Positions 1 to 4,915 of a stretch of 5,413 bases of DNA are shown here, one piece after another. The position numbers and the translations under genes were made by a program. Every line of letters starts with the position of its first letter. The stretch's first letter is position 1. The notes under the pieces were generated by a model. The model searched no databases. It was not told where the DNA came from and was given only the letters and a program-made list of their open reading frames with translations. This stretch comes from an uncultured Eubacteriales bacterium (GTDB taxonomy: Bacteria > Bacillota > Clostridia > Monoglobales > Monoglobaceae), in assembly GCA_900555375.1 (NCBI GenBank), contig USLC01000068.1, positions 1 through 5,413 of the forward strand, in the 5' to 3' direction.

Positions 1-899
1 AACCCGCCGTTTGACATCATAAACATACCTGTCACAAGCGAAACAACAACCGCAGCGACGGCAACCCGTTTTACAACAAGCACACGCCTTGCCTTCTTTT
101 CTTTCATATCGGCTTTTTTATGTTTATCACGGTTGCGCTCGATTATATTTTTGGCAACAAGCACAATAAGCACCACAACGAAAATAATGGTTGAAAGCGC
201 GTTAATCTCAGGGCTTACCTTACGCCGCGTCATCGAATAAATGGTGATGGGAAGCGTCTGAGATGTCGAGCCGCTTGTAAAATAGCTTATAACAAAATCG
301 TCAAGCGAGAATGTAAAAGCCATCAAAAATCCCGATAAAACTCCGGGCATAATCTCGGGCATAACCACTTTGAAAAACGATTTTACGGGTCCGCAGCCAA
401 GGTCCTGAGCAGCCTCGTATATGTGCGGCTGCATCTGTCTGAACTTTGGCATAACGTTCAGCACAACGTACGGAACGTCAAATGTTATATGCGCAATAAG
501 CAGGGTTTTAAACCCGAACTCAAAGTTCATACGTGCCTGAAAAAAGACAAACAAAAGCATAAGCGAAACACCCGTTACAATCTCGGGGTTCACAATAGGT
601 ATATTGGTGACCTGCATAACTGCCGCCTTTGTCTTTCTGCCCATTCTTACTATTCCGATAGCCGCAAGCGTTCCTATAACCGTTGCAGCGACCGAGGCAC
701 ATATCGCTATTATAAGCGTGTTTCCGAGGGACTTTAGTATAAGTCCGTTATGCAGAAGCTTGCTGTACCATTCAAGGGTAAATCCCGACATAACCGAACG
801 GCTTTTTGTTGTGTTGAAAGAAAACACAACCATTACAAAAATCGGTATGTACAGAAAAAGCAATACGATGCCCATATAAATTTTCGATAATTTCTTCAT
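1..899 (-). CDS. potC: Spermidine/putrescine ABC transporter permease PotC, probably a PotC-PotD fusion (3' end outside window)
   Basis: Inner-membrane permease subunit of a polyamine-type ABC importer. The visible 299 residues begin MKKLSKIYMG and hold a first membrane helix at about 8-28, further helices at about 60-85, 105-122, 133-150, 186-206 and 235-250, and the EAA loop at 162-186 (EAAQDLGCG ... PEIMPG) that docks on the ATPase. A stand-alone PotC is about 255-270 residues and stops soon after its sixth helix. Here the frame stays open: a basic linker (about 252-273, rich in K, R, E) leads into a seventh hydrophobic segment (about 274-295), then SNGG at the window edge. This fits a permease fused to an extracytoplasmic PotD domain through a membrane anchor; PotD itself is not visible. 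No lipobox cysteine is seen. The start has a near-perfect ribosome binding site overlapping the potB stop, 12 bases away, so it is co-transcribed with potB. The substrate (spermidine, putrescine or both) cannot be told from sequence. Confidence 0.88.
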   Translation of the reverse strand, partial: MKKLSKIYMGIVLLFLYIPIFVMVVFSFNTTKSRSVMSGFTLEWYSKLLHNGLILKSLGNTLIIAICASVAATVIGTLAAIGIVRMGRKTKAAVMQVTNIPIVNPEIVTGVSLMLLFVFFQARMNFEFGFKTLLIAHITFDVPYVVLNVMPKFRQMQPHIYEAAQDLGCGPVKSFFKVVMPEIMPGVLSGFLMAFTFSLDDFVISYFTSGSTSQTLPITIYSMTRRKVSPEINALSTIIFVVVLIVLVAKNIIERNRDKHKKADMKEKKARRVLVVKRVAVAAVVVSLVTGMFMMSNGG

Positions 900-905
900 T
901 GCATA

Positions 906-914
906 CCCTCCTTA
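906..914 (-). promoter_or_regulatory. Ribosome binding site of potC, overlapping the potB stop codon
   Basis: On the minus strand TAAGGAGGG contains the potB stop TAA and a strong Shine-Dalgarno GGAGG, 7 bases before the ATG at 899. An earlier ATG at 904 is out of frame and reads ATG CAA TGA, only two codons. The second ATG is therefore the potC start. The overlap suggests translational coupling with potB. Confidence 0.8.
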
Positions 915-1742
915 CAGTAAAACCCTGTCATCATCGCTTGAATCAAACTGATGCATAACAGCCATTATTATTAAAACAATTACCATAAGAATAAGCGAAA
1001 TCGCCGCTCCTAAATTCGGATTGTACGAATTGCCGAGGAACTGCATTTCGATAAGGTCGCCTATAAGCAGGTTGCTTCCTCCGCCAAGCATTCTTGAAAT
1101 TATAAATGTACTTATAGCGGGAACAAATACCATTGTTATTCCGGACATAATTCCCGGCAGACTGAGAGGAACAACTACGCGTACAAGCGCCTGCATTCTT
1201 CCGCATCCAAGATCCTGTGACGCTTCAAGCACGCTTTGATCTATCTTTTCCATTACTGAATAAAGCGGCAGAATCATATAAGGAAGATAATTGTATACCA
1301 TTCCGAGGACGATTGCGCCTTGTGTGTTAAGCATCCTGAAAGGACCGAGGCCAATAAGCCCAAAAAGGTAGTTAAGCACTCCCTCGTTTCCGAGAAGCGT
1401 CATCCACGCGTATGTTCTCAGCAAAAAGTTCATCCACATCGGAAGCATAACTATCATAAGCATTGTACTTTGATTTTTTGTTTTCATTCTTGAAAGTATA
1501 AACGCAATCGGGTACGAAACAACAAGACAAATAACCGTTGCCACGGCAGCCAGCCAAACCGAACGCGCAAATATTCGCCCGTACTGAGCCGCATCCTTTA
1601 TATGGTCAAGCGTAAATCCTCCGTCATCGCCGAAGAAGGCAAAATACGCGACCATTATAAGCGGAACTATAACAAATACCGCCATCCATATAAGGTAAGG
1701 CGCCGAAGCAAGCTCTTGCATTAATCCTTTTCTTTTATTCAT
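912..1742 (-). CDS. potB: Spermidine/putrescine ABC transporter permease PotB
   Basis: First inner-membrane permease of the polyamine-type ABC importer, the partner of PotC in the translocation channel. At 276 residues it is close to the usual PotB length. Six hydrophobic stretches lie at about 14-36, 61-84, 94-116, 143-165, 196-218 and 246-265. The EAA coupling loop is at 173-196 (EASQDLGCG ... PLSLPG), the family hallmark that contacts the ATPase. The LRTYAW segment (108-113) after the third helix is also typical of PotB. The start is chosen at ATG 1742 because AGGTGA (1748-1753) stands 5 bases upstream. A GTG at 1751, directly after the potA stop, would add three residues and has its own weaker AAGGG, so it remains possible. 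The gene abuts potA and precedes potC by 12 bases. The acidic tail DSSDDD is a mild oddity. Confidence 0.93.
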   Translation of the reverse strand: MNKRKGLMQELASAPYLIWMAVFVIVPLIMVAYFAFFGDDGGFTLDHIKDAAQYGRIFARSVWLAAVATVICLVVSYPIAFILSRMKTKNQSTMLMIVMLPMWMNFLLRTYAWMTLLGNEGVLNYLFGLIGLGPFRMLNTQGAIVLGMVYNYLPYMILPLYSVMEKIDQSVLEASQDLGCGRMQALVRVVVPLSLPGIMSGITMVFVPAISTFIISRMLGGGSNLLIGDLIEMQFLGNSYNPNLGAAISLILMVIVLIIMAVMHQFDSSDDDRVLL

Positions 1743-1747
1743 ATCAT

Positions 1748-1753
1748 TCACCT
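1748..1753 (-). promoter_or_regulatory. Ribosome binding site supporting the ATG start of potB
   Basis: AGGTGA on the minus strand, 5 bases before ATG 1742. It overlaps the potA stop codon and the alternative GTG start at 1751, so potA termination and potB initiation share the same dozen bases. Confidence 0.55.
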
Positions 1754-2792
1754 AACCCTTCATTCTGTGCATAATATGAATATCATCCGGCCCGAAAGAA
1801 ATTCCTACCTCAGAATCAATCTGAGCCGCCTTTGTTGAATGAACAAGCCAGCTGAACTCTGATGTATCAACCACCATCTCATAGTGTACGCCTTTAAATG
1901 TGACAGACCTTACAATGCCCTTTATTTTTGCATTTCCGCTGTCTGTAAGCGTTATGTCCTCCGGTCTGATTACCACGTCTACGGGCGCGTTCTCGCCGAA
2001 GCCGCTGTCAACACATTCAAACTCTCTTGCGCATATCAAGACCTTTCTGTCGCAAAGCATAATTCCCTCTATTATGTTGCTCTCGCCGATAAAATCGGCA
2101 ACAAAAGCGTTTTTCGGTTCATTATATATATCAACCGGAGCACCTATCTGCTGAATATTGCCATCCTTCATTACAACCACGGTGTCGCTCATCGTCAAAG
2201 CTTCCTCCTGGTCGTGAGTTACGTAAACGAAAGTAATTTCAAGGCTTTGCTGAATGCGCTTAAGTTCAATTTGCATCTCTTTGCGAAGCTTTAAATCAAG
2301 TGCACCGAGAGGTTCGTCAAGCAGCAAAACCTTCGGTCGGTTGACCAAGGCACGCGCAATTGCAACCCTCTGCTGCTGACCGCCCGAAAGATTTTGAACA
2401 TTTCTGCTTTCAAAGCCTTTAAGGTTCACAAGTTCAAGCATTTCACCCACGCGGCTTTTTATCTCTGTCTCGGACAGTTTTTTAACCCTGAGACCAAACG
2501 CGATATTTTCATACACGTTTAAATGAGGAAAAAGCGCGTATTTCTGAAACACGGTATTTACGTTTCGTTTGTACGGAGGCAAGTTTGTAATATTCTTGCC
2601 TTCAAAGATAACACTCCCTTTATCGGGACTAAGGAATCCGCCAATGATTCTGAGTGTGGTCGTTTTACCGCAGCCGGAGGGACCGAGCAATGTAACAAAC
2701 TCTTTATCCCTGATATCAAGGCTGATGTTATTCAACACAGTCTCCTGTTCAAACGACACCACAACATCATTAAGGCTGACAATATTCTCCAA
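1752..2792 (-). CDS. potA: Spermidine/putrescine ABC transporter ATP-binding protein PotA
   Basis: Cytoplasmic ATPase that powers uptake through PotB and PotC. In its 346 residues all nucleotide-binding motifs are intact: Walker A GPSGCGKT (37-44), Q-loop Q83, signature LSGGQ (135-139), Walker B VLLLDE (155-160), D-loop GALD (163-166) and switch histidine H193 in THDQEEA. The NVNTVFQKYALFPH stretch (77-90) is typical of the PotA/PotG branch. A TOBE-like C-terminal regulatory domain occupies about 235-340. The start codon is TTG at 2790-2792: the frame has no upstream ATG or GTG before an in-frame stop at 2820-2822, and AAGGGGGAG stands 6 bases before the TTG. It is the first gene of the operon, behind a long structured leader. 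A related ferric-iron or other spermidine-like MOI-family ATPase is possible, but the PotB/PotC neighbours make polyamine uptake most likely. Confidence 0.95.
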   Translation of the reverse strand: MENIVSLNDVVVSFEQETVLNNISLDIRDKEFVTLLGPSGCGKTTTLRIIGGFLSPDKGSVIFEGKNITNLPPYKRNVNTVFQKYALFPHLNVYENIAFGLRVKKLSETEIKSRVGEMLELVNLKGFESRNVQNLSGGQQQRVAIARALVNRPKVLLLDEPLGALDLKLRKEMQIELKRIQQSLEITFVYVTHDQEEALTMSDTVVVMKDGNIQQIGAPVDIYNEPKNAFVADFIGESNIIEGIMLCDRKVLICAREFECVDSGFGENAPVDVVIRPEDITLTDSGNAKIKGIVRSVTFKGVHYEMVVDTSEFSWLVHSTKAAQIDSEVGISFGPDDIHIMHRMKG

Positions 2793-2798
2793 TAGAGA

Positions 2799-2807
2799 CT
2801 CCCCCTT
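2799..2807 (-). promoter_or_regulatory. Ribosome binding site of potA, defining a TTG start
   Basis: AAGGGGGAG on the minus strand, 6 bases before the TTG at 2792. It is the only strong Shine-Dalgarno near the N terminus and fixes the non-ATG start. Confidence 0.7.
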
Positions 2808-2840
2808 ACATATTAAAATTTAAATTTTTATAAAAATCAC

Positions 2841-2979
2841 CCTGACTTGATATTAGCTGTCCGAACCCGCCTTAATCGGCGTAATACGGAGGTAATCCTT
2901 GACGGATTACCAAGTATTTTAACACCGTTTGGGCGGAAATCCACCTCTTAAAATCGGGTTCATATAGCTAACATCAGGT
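2841..2979 (-). ncRNA. Candidate structured 5' leader RNA of the pot operon (unassigned)
   Basis: Read on the minus strand, this stretch folds into a nested element by eye. The outer stem pairs CCTG + ATGTTAGCT (2967-2979) with AGCTAATAT + CAGG (2841-2858), with a 5-base bulge. After a small internal loop comes GAACC(CG) (2955-2961) with (CG)GGTTC (2863-2869). Inside are three hairpins: GGTGG-ATTT-CCGCC (2932-2945), a long one with AATAC outside a perfect 8-bp GGTAATCC stem and GTCAA loop (stem 2891-2911), and CGCC-GATTAA-GGCG (about 2869-2882). Two pairs are G-U on the minus strand and would be A-C mismatches on the other, which favours a minus-strand RNA. It lies about 40-180 bases after a predicted start of transcription and ends about 34 bases before the potA ribosome binding site. 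I do not recognise a known riboswitch class, and no clear U-tract terminator follows. A small non-autonomous mobile repeat is the main alternative. Confidence 0.5.
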
Positions 2980-2998
2980 TAACTTTTCGCCGTAGATT

Positions 2999-3018
2999 TG
3001 CGGAAATAAATATCCGCA
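2999..3018. promoter_or_regulatory. 20-base inverted repeat at the predicted pot transcription start (operator or 5' hairpin)
   Basis: TGCGGA and TCCGCA arms of 6 bases flank an 8-base AT-only loop (3005-3012). The pairing extends outward with one bulged base (GATTTGCGGA against TCCGCAATC). It begins about 6-7 bases downstream of the -10 box, which is where an operator for a repressor or a 5'-end mRNA-protecting hairpin would sit. The sequence does not decide between these. Confidence 0.45.
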
Positions 3019-3024
3019 ATCACT

Positions 3025-3053
3025 ACAATACATTAATTTTTTAAAAAAGTCAA
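3025..3053 (-). promoter_or_regulatory. Predicted sigma-A-type promoter of the potABC operon
   Basis: On the minus strand: -35 TTGACT (3048-3053), 17-base AT-rich spacer with T and A runs, -10 TATTGT (3025-3030). The -35 matches consensus in 5 of 6 positions, the -10 in 4 of 6, with ideal spacing. Transcription would start near 3018, giving a leader of about 225 bases before potA. Confidence 0.55.
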
Positions 3054-3088
3054 TGCATTTATTAAACAGTTTTTACCTCGTCAAAAGT

Positions 3089-3116
3089 ATTATTTTGTCA
3101 TATCAAACAAAATAAT
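3089..3116. repeat. Perfect 10-bp AT-rich inverted repeat at the end of the regulator gene (weak terminator or operator)
   Basis: ATTATTTTGT (3089-3098) and ACAAAATAAT (3107-3116) are exact reverse complements around the 8-base loop CATATCAA. The right arm touches the stop codon of the TetR-type gene. As minus-strand RNA it would form an AU-rich hairpin, but only a short ACTTTTG follows, so it is a poor intrinsic terminator. It also lies about 36 bases upstream of the pot -35 box, a position suited to a regulatory site. Confidence 0.5.
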
Positions 3117-3715
3117 CAGCTGCGCATATTGGACGAGTCGAATATATCAGACTTTAATATATCATTAAACATTGACATAATACTGCTGCGCTGTTCCTCC
3201 TGCGGAATCTGCGGATTATAGCAATCGGTTATCACACCGAGGAGACCGTTGCAGATAAGAGATGTCATTTGTCTTACGGGATATTTCGGCTTCATTTGCT
3301 CGCTGCGCTTTATTATATATCCGTTTACCCTGCAAAAAATATGCTGATAAAACGCCGAGTACAGGTAAGGATTTCTGTCGGGCGAAATGGTTGAAAATAA
3401 TTCAATATTATTATGGTAAAGATTTAAAATGCTGTCAAGCATATTATAATATCCGTAAAGGGCAATTCCGTTTGGATTATTTTTGCTTTGAAGCGAGTAA
3501 TACTCCTTTTCGGCAACGGCTATATAGTCGCGGAATATATCCTCTGCCAAATCATATTTATCATCGTAATGCGTATAAAAGGTTATTCTGCTTGTTTCAC
3601 CCTCTCTGCAAAGCTCCGATACGGATATTTTTTCAAACGGAATTTTGCTGCTGAGAAGTTTTATCATTGTATTTTTTAAATTTCGTTTTGTTTTGATTAC
3701 TCTTTTGTCCTCCAT
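3116..3715 (-). CDS. TetR/AcrR-family transcriptional regulator
   Basis: DNA-binding regulator of 199 residues, normal for the family. The N-terminal domain has the TetR pattern: helix 1 at about 10-23 (RNLKNTMIKLLSS), then a helix-turn-helix at about 28-50 (EKISVSELCREGETSRITFYTHY) followed by DDKYDLAEDIF, the usual start of helix 4. The C-terminal part (about 65-199) is all-helical and presumably binds a ligand and dimerises. Its style resembles the regulators of DhaS/TetR_C_8 type, but the ligand is unknown. ATG 3715 is the most upstream start, since an in-frame TAG is at 3719-3721. Its ribosome binding site is poor: AAAGGGG is 14 bases away and AGG only 2. The gene is divergent from the DegV pair, the classic arrangement for a TetR repressor and its target, and lies upstream of the pot operon on the same strand. 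Control of the DegV genes is the favoured inference; control of pot is possible. Confidence 0.85.
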   Translation of the reverse strand: MEDKRVIKTKRNLKNTMIKLLSSKIPFEKISVSELCREGETSRITFYTHYDDKYDLAEDIFRDYIAVAEKEYYSLQSKNNPNGIALYGYYNMLDSILNLYHNNIELFSTISPDRNPYLYSAFYQHIFCRVNGYIIKRSEQMKPKYPVRQMTSLICNGLLGVITDCYNPQIPQEEQRSSIMSMFNDILKSDIFDSSNMRS

Positions 3716-3780
3716 AACCTAACGATTTTCCCCTTTCTGTACAAATAACGTTCATTTTTATCCTATGTGTAATTGCTTAT

Positions 3781-3813
3781 TTTGCATTTTTAAGTTATTT
3801 TAACATATGTATA
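3781..3813. repeat. Upstream repeat block, copy 1 (candidate shared operator)
   Basis: A 10-base word TTTGCATTTT (3781-3790) directly followed by a 23-base segment (3791-3813). Both recur unchanged upstream of the second DegV gene at 4806-4815 and 4820-4842, there separated by 4 extra bases. The segment contains the inverted repeat GTTA-TTT-TAAC (3794-3804) and the palindrome ACATATGT (3803-3810). It lies in the divergent regulator/DegV spacer and overlaps both predicted promoters. Confidence 0.7.
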
Positions 3814-3825
3814 ATAAAAATACAA
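3797..3825 (-). promoter_or_regulatory. Possible promoter of the TetR-family regulator gene
   Basis: On the minus strand TTGTAT (3820-3825), 17 bases, TAAAAT (3797-3802). The -10 is a 5 of 6 match, the -35 only 3 of 6. It overlaps the opposite-facing DegV -10 box and the conserved block, so one bound protein could control both directions. Confidence 0.35.
3810..3815 (+). promoter_or_regulatory. Predicted -10 box of the first DegV gene
   Basis: Exact TATAAT, about 7 bases before a start of transcription near 3822, giving a leader of about 29 bases. No convincing -35 lies 16-18 bases upstream (TTTTTA-like), so the promoter may need an activator. The box overlaps the end of the conserved block. 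Confidence 0.45.
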
Positions 3826-3850
3826 GGTGTTTAGGAGAAATTTTTTAATT

Positions 3851-4744
3851 ATGAATGATTATATAATAACCTGCTGTTCGACAGCGGATATGCCGCGCGA
3901 GCATTTTATAAAAAGAAGGATTCCGTATGTCTGCTTTCATTTTATGATAGACGGCAAGGAGTATTTGGACGACCTCGGCGAATCGATGAGCCTTGATGAA
4001 TTTTATACAAAAATCAAAAACGGAGCAATGCCGACAACATCTCAGGTAAATGTAAGTCAGTTTGTCGATTTTTTTGAACCGTATTTAAAAATCGGTCTGG
4101 ATATTCTTCATATATCCACTTCAAGCGGACTTTCGGGCGAATTTAATTCGGCAAACATTGCAAAGAATATACTCAAAGACAAATATCCCGACAGAAAAAT
4201 CGAGGTAATCGACAGTATTTCGGGCTCAAGCGGTTACGGTCTGCTTGTTGACGCGGCGGCTGACCTGCGTGACAGTGGAAAGAGCCTCGGTGAGGTTTAT
4301 GAGTGGGTTTTAAACAACCGCGGAAAGATAAATCATTGGTTCTACTTCAGCGATATGGCACATTTAAAACACGGCGGAAGAATATCCTCTGTCAGTGCTC
4401 TTGCGGGAACGGTGCTTAATATATTTCCGCTGTTTTATGCCGATGCCGAAGGAAAGCTTGCATCGCTTGAAAAGCCGCGCGGAAAGAAAAAGGTTTTAAA
4501 CAGAATGCTTGTTCATATGCTTGAAAACGCCGAAGGCGGCAAATATTACAGCGGCAAATGCTATATCTCACATTCGGCGTGCTTCGAAGACGCAAAAATG
4601 CTTGCCGATATGGTACAGCAGGTGTTTGTCAATCTGACCGAGCCCGTAAAGATATTTGATATGGGTACAGTAATAGGCAGCCACGCCGGCTGCGGGGCAA
4701 CAGCGCTGTTCTTTCTAGGAAACGACCGAAATGAACTTAAATAG
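3851..4744 (+). CDS. DegV family protein (FakB-like fatty acid-binding protein), first copy
   Basis: Members of this family bind a fatty acid in the cytoplasm and present its carboxylate to a FakA/DhaK-like kinase for incorporation into lipids. At 297 residues the length is normal. Family motifs in order: N-terminal STAD (10-13), PTTSQVN (61-67), SSGLSG (91-96) with the carboxylate-binding serine, HGGRIS (174-179) with the conserved arginine, and C-terminal GSHAGCGATALFF (276-288) with the conserved histidine. The usual aspartate-serine before STAD is replaced by CC (residues 8-9). The start is ATG 3851, matching the N terminus of the paralogue downstream. AGGAG (3833-3837) is 13 bases away, somewhat far. 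A GTG at 3827 is in frame but lies before that site and would add eight residues unlike the paralogue. It is divergent from the TetR-type gene and followed by a second copy. The actual lipid ligand is not predictable. Confidence 0.92.
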   Translation: MNDYIITCCSTADMPREHFIKRRIPYVCFHFMIDGKEYLDDLGESMSLDEFYTKIKNGAMPTTSQVNVSQFVDFFEPYLKIGLDILHISTSSGLSGEFNSANIAKNILKDKYPDRKIEVIDSISGSSGYGLLVDAAADLRDSGKSLGEVYEWVLNNRGKINHWFYFSDMAHLKHGGRISSVSALAGTVLNIFPLFYADAEGKLASLEKPRGKKKVLNRMLVHMLENAEGGKYYSGKCYISHSACFEDAKMLADMVQQVFVNLTEPVKIFDMGTVIGSHAGCGATALFFLGNDRNELK

Positions 4745-4749
4745 TCGTA

Positions 4750-4781
4750 TATCTATACATATAAATTTATATGTATAGATA
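4750..4781. repeat. Perfect 32-base palindrome between the two DegV genes
   Basis: Sixteen bases on each side of the centre at 4765/4766 match exactly, with no loop; only two G-C pairs per arm (4753/4778 and 4758/4773). It starts 6 bases after the first DegV stop codon. It could act as a hairpin ending or protecting the first transcript, although no T-run follows. It could also be a protein-binding site, since its right arm shares ATATGTATAGA (4769-4779) with the downstream upstream-block copy (4834-4844). Confidence 0.75.
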
Positions 4782-4805
4782 ACTTTCATAATCGGTTAAT
4801 TTGTA

Positions 4806-4842
4806 TTTGCATTTTTGTTTAAGTTATTTTAACATATGTATA
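4806..4842. repeat. Upstream repeat block, copy 2 (candidate shared operator)
   Basis: Same two segments as at 3781-3813: TTTGCATTTT (4806-4815), 4 extra bases TGTT, then the identical 23-base segment (4820-4842) with GTTA-TTT-TAAC (4823-4833) and ACATATGT. It ends 73 bases before the second DegV start, against 37 for the first copy. Confidence 0.7.
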
Positions 4843-4854
4843 GAAATATATAAT
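4839..4854 (+). promoter_or_regulatory. Possible -10 region of the second DegV gene
   Basis: TATAGA (4839-4844) sits exactly where TATAAT lies in copy 1, and an exact TATAAT is found at 4849-4854. Neither has a good -35 at standard spacing. The second gene probably has its own promoter, since 171 bases and a palindrome separate it from the first. Confidence 0.35.
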
Positions 4855-4884
4855 TATCTGTATAAATAATAAATTCAGTATTAT

Positions 4885-4900
4885 GCCGACGTTGTTCGGC
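4885..4900 (+). promoter_or_regulatory. Small hairpin just before the second DegV ribosome binding site
   Basis: GCCGA (4885-4889) and TCGGC (4896-4900) form a 5-bp stem around CGTTGT. It ends 5 bases before the GGAG (4906-4909) and is the only GC-rich patch in an otherwise AT-rich spacer. Copy 1 has no equivalent. Role unknown; it may keep the start region open or modulate translation. Confidence 0.3.
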
Positions 4901-4915
4901 GGAATGGAGTTTTAT

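Noticed and set aside
423..879. Plus-strand open frames opposite potC
   Set aside because: They are antisense to a clearly coding permease, have low-complexity or arginine/cysteine-rich translations and lack ribosome binding sites.
1884..2823. Plus-strand open frames opposite potA
   Set aside because: Shadows of the intact ATPase with no family motifs.
2932..2950. T-box-like antiterminator (minus strand GAGGTGGATTTCCGCCC resembles GGTGGTACCGCG)
   Set aside because: Only partial similarity. No specifier-loop stem I and no terminator are visible, and the operon is not an amino-acid or tRNA-synthetase gene set.
2841..2979. Known mobile element (MITE) with terminal inverted repeats
   Set aside because: The ends are inverted repeats, but I see no flanking target-site duplication, and wobble pairing favours an RNA role. 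Kept only as an alternative.
3782..3787. TTGCAT as the -35 box of the DegV promoters
   Set aside because: The distance to the -10 box is 22 bases in copy 1 and 26 in copy 2, too long and not conserved.
3827..3850. GTG start at 3827 for the first DegV gene
   Set aside because: It precedes the AGGAG site and adds eight residues absent from the paralogue; ATG 3851 fits better.
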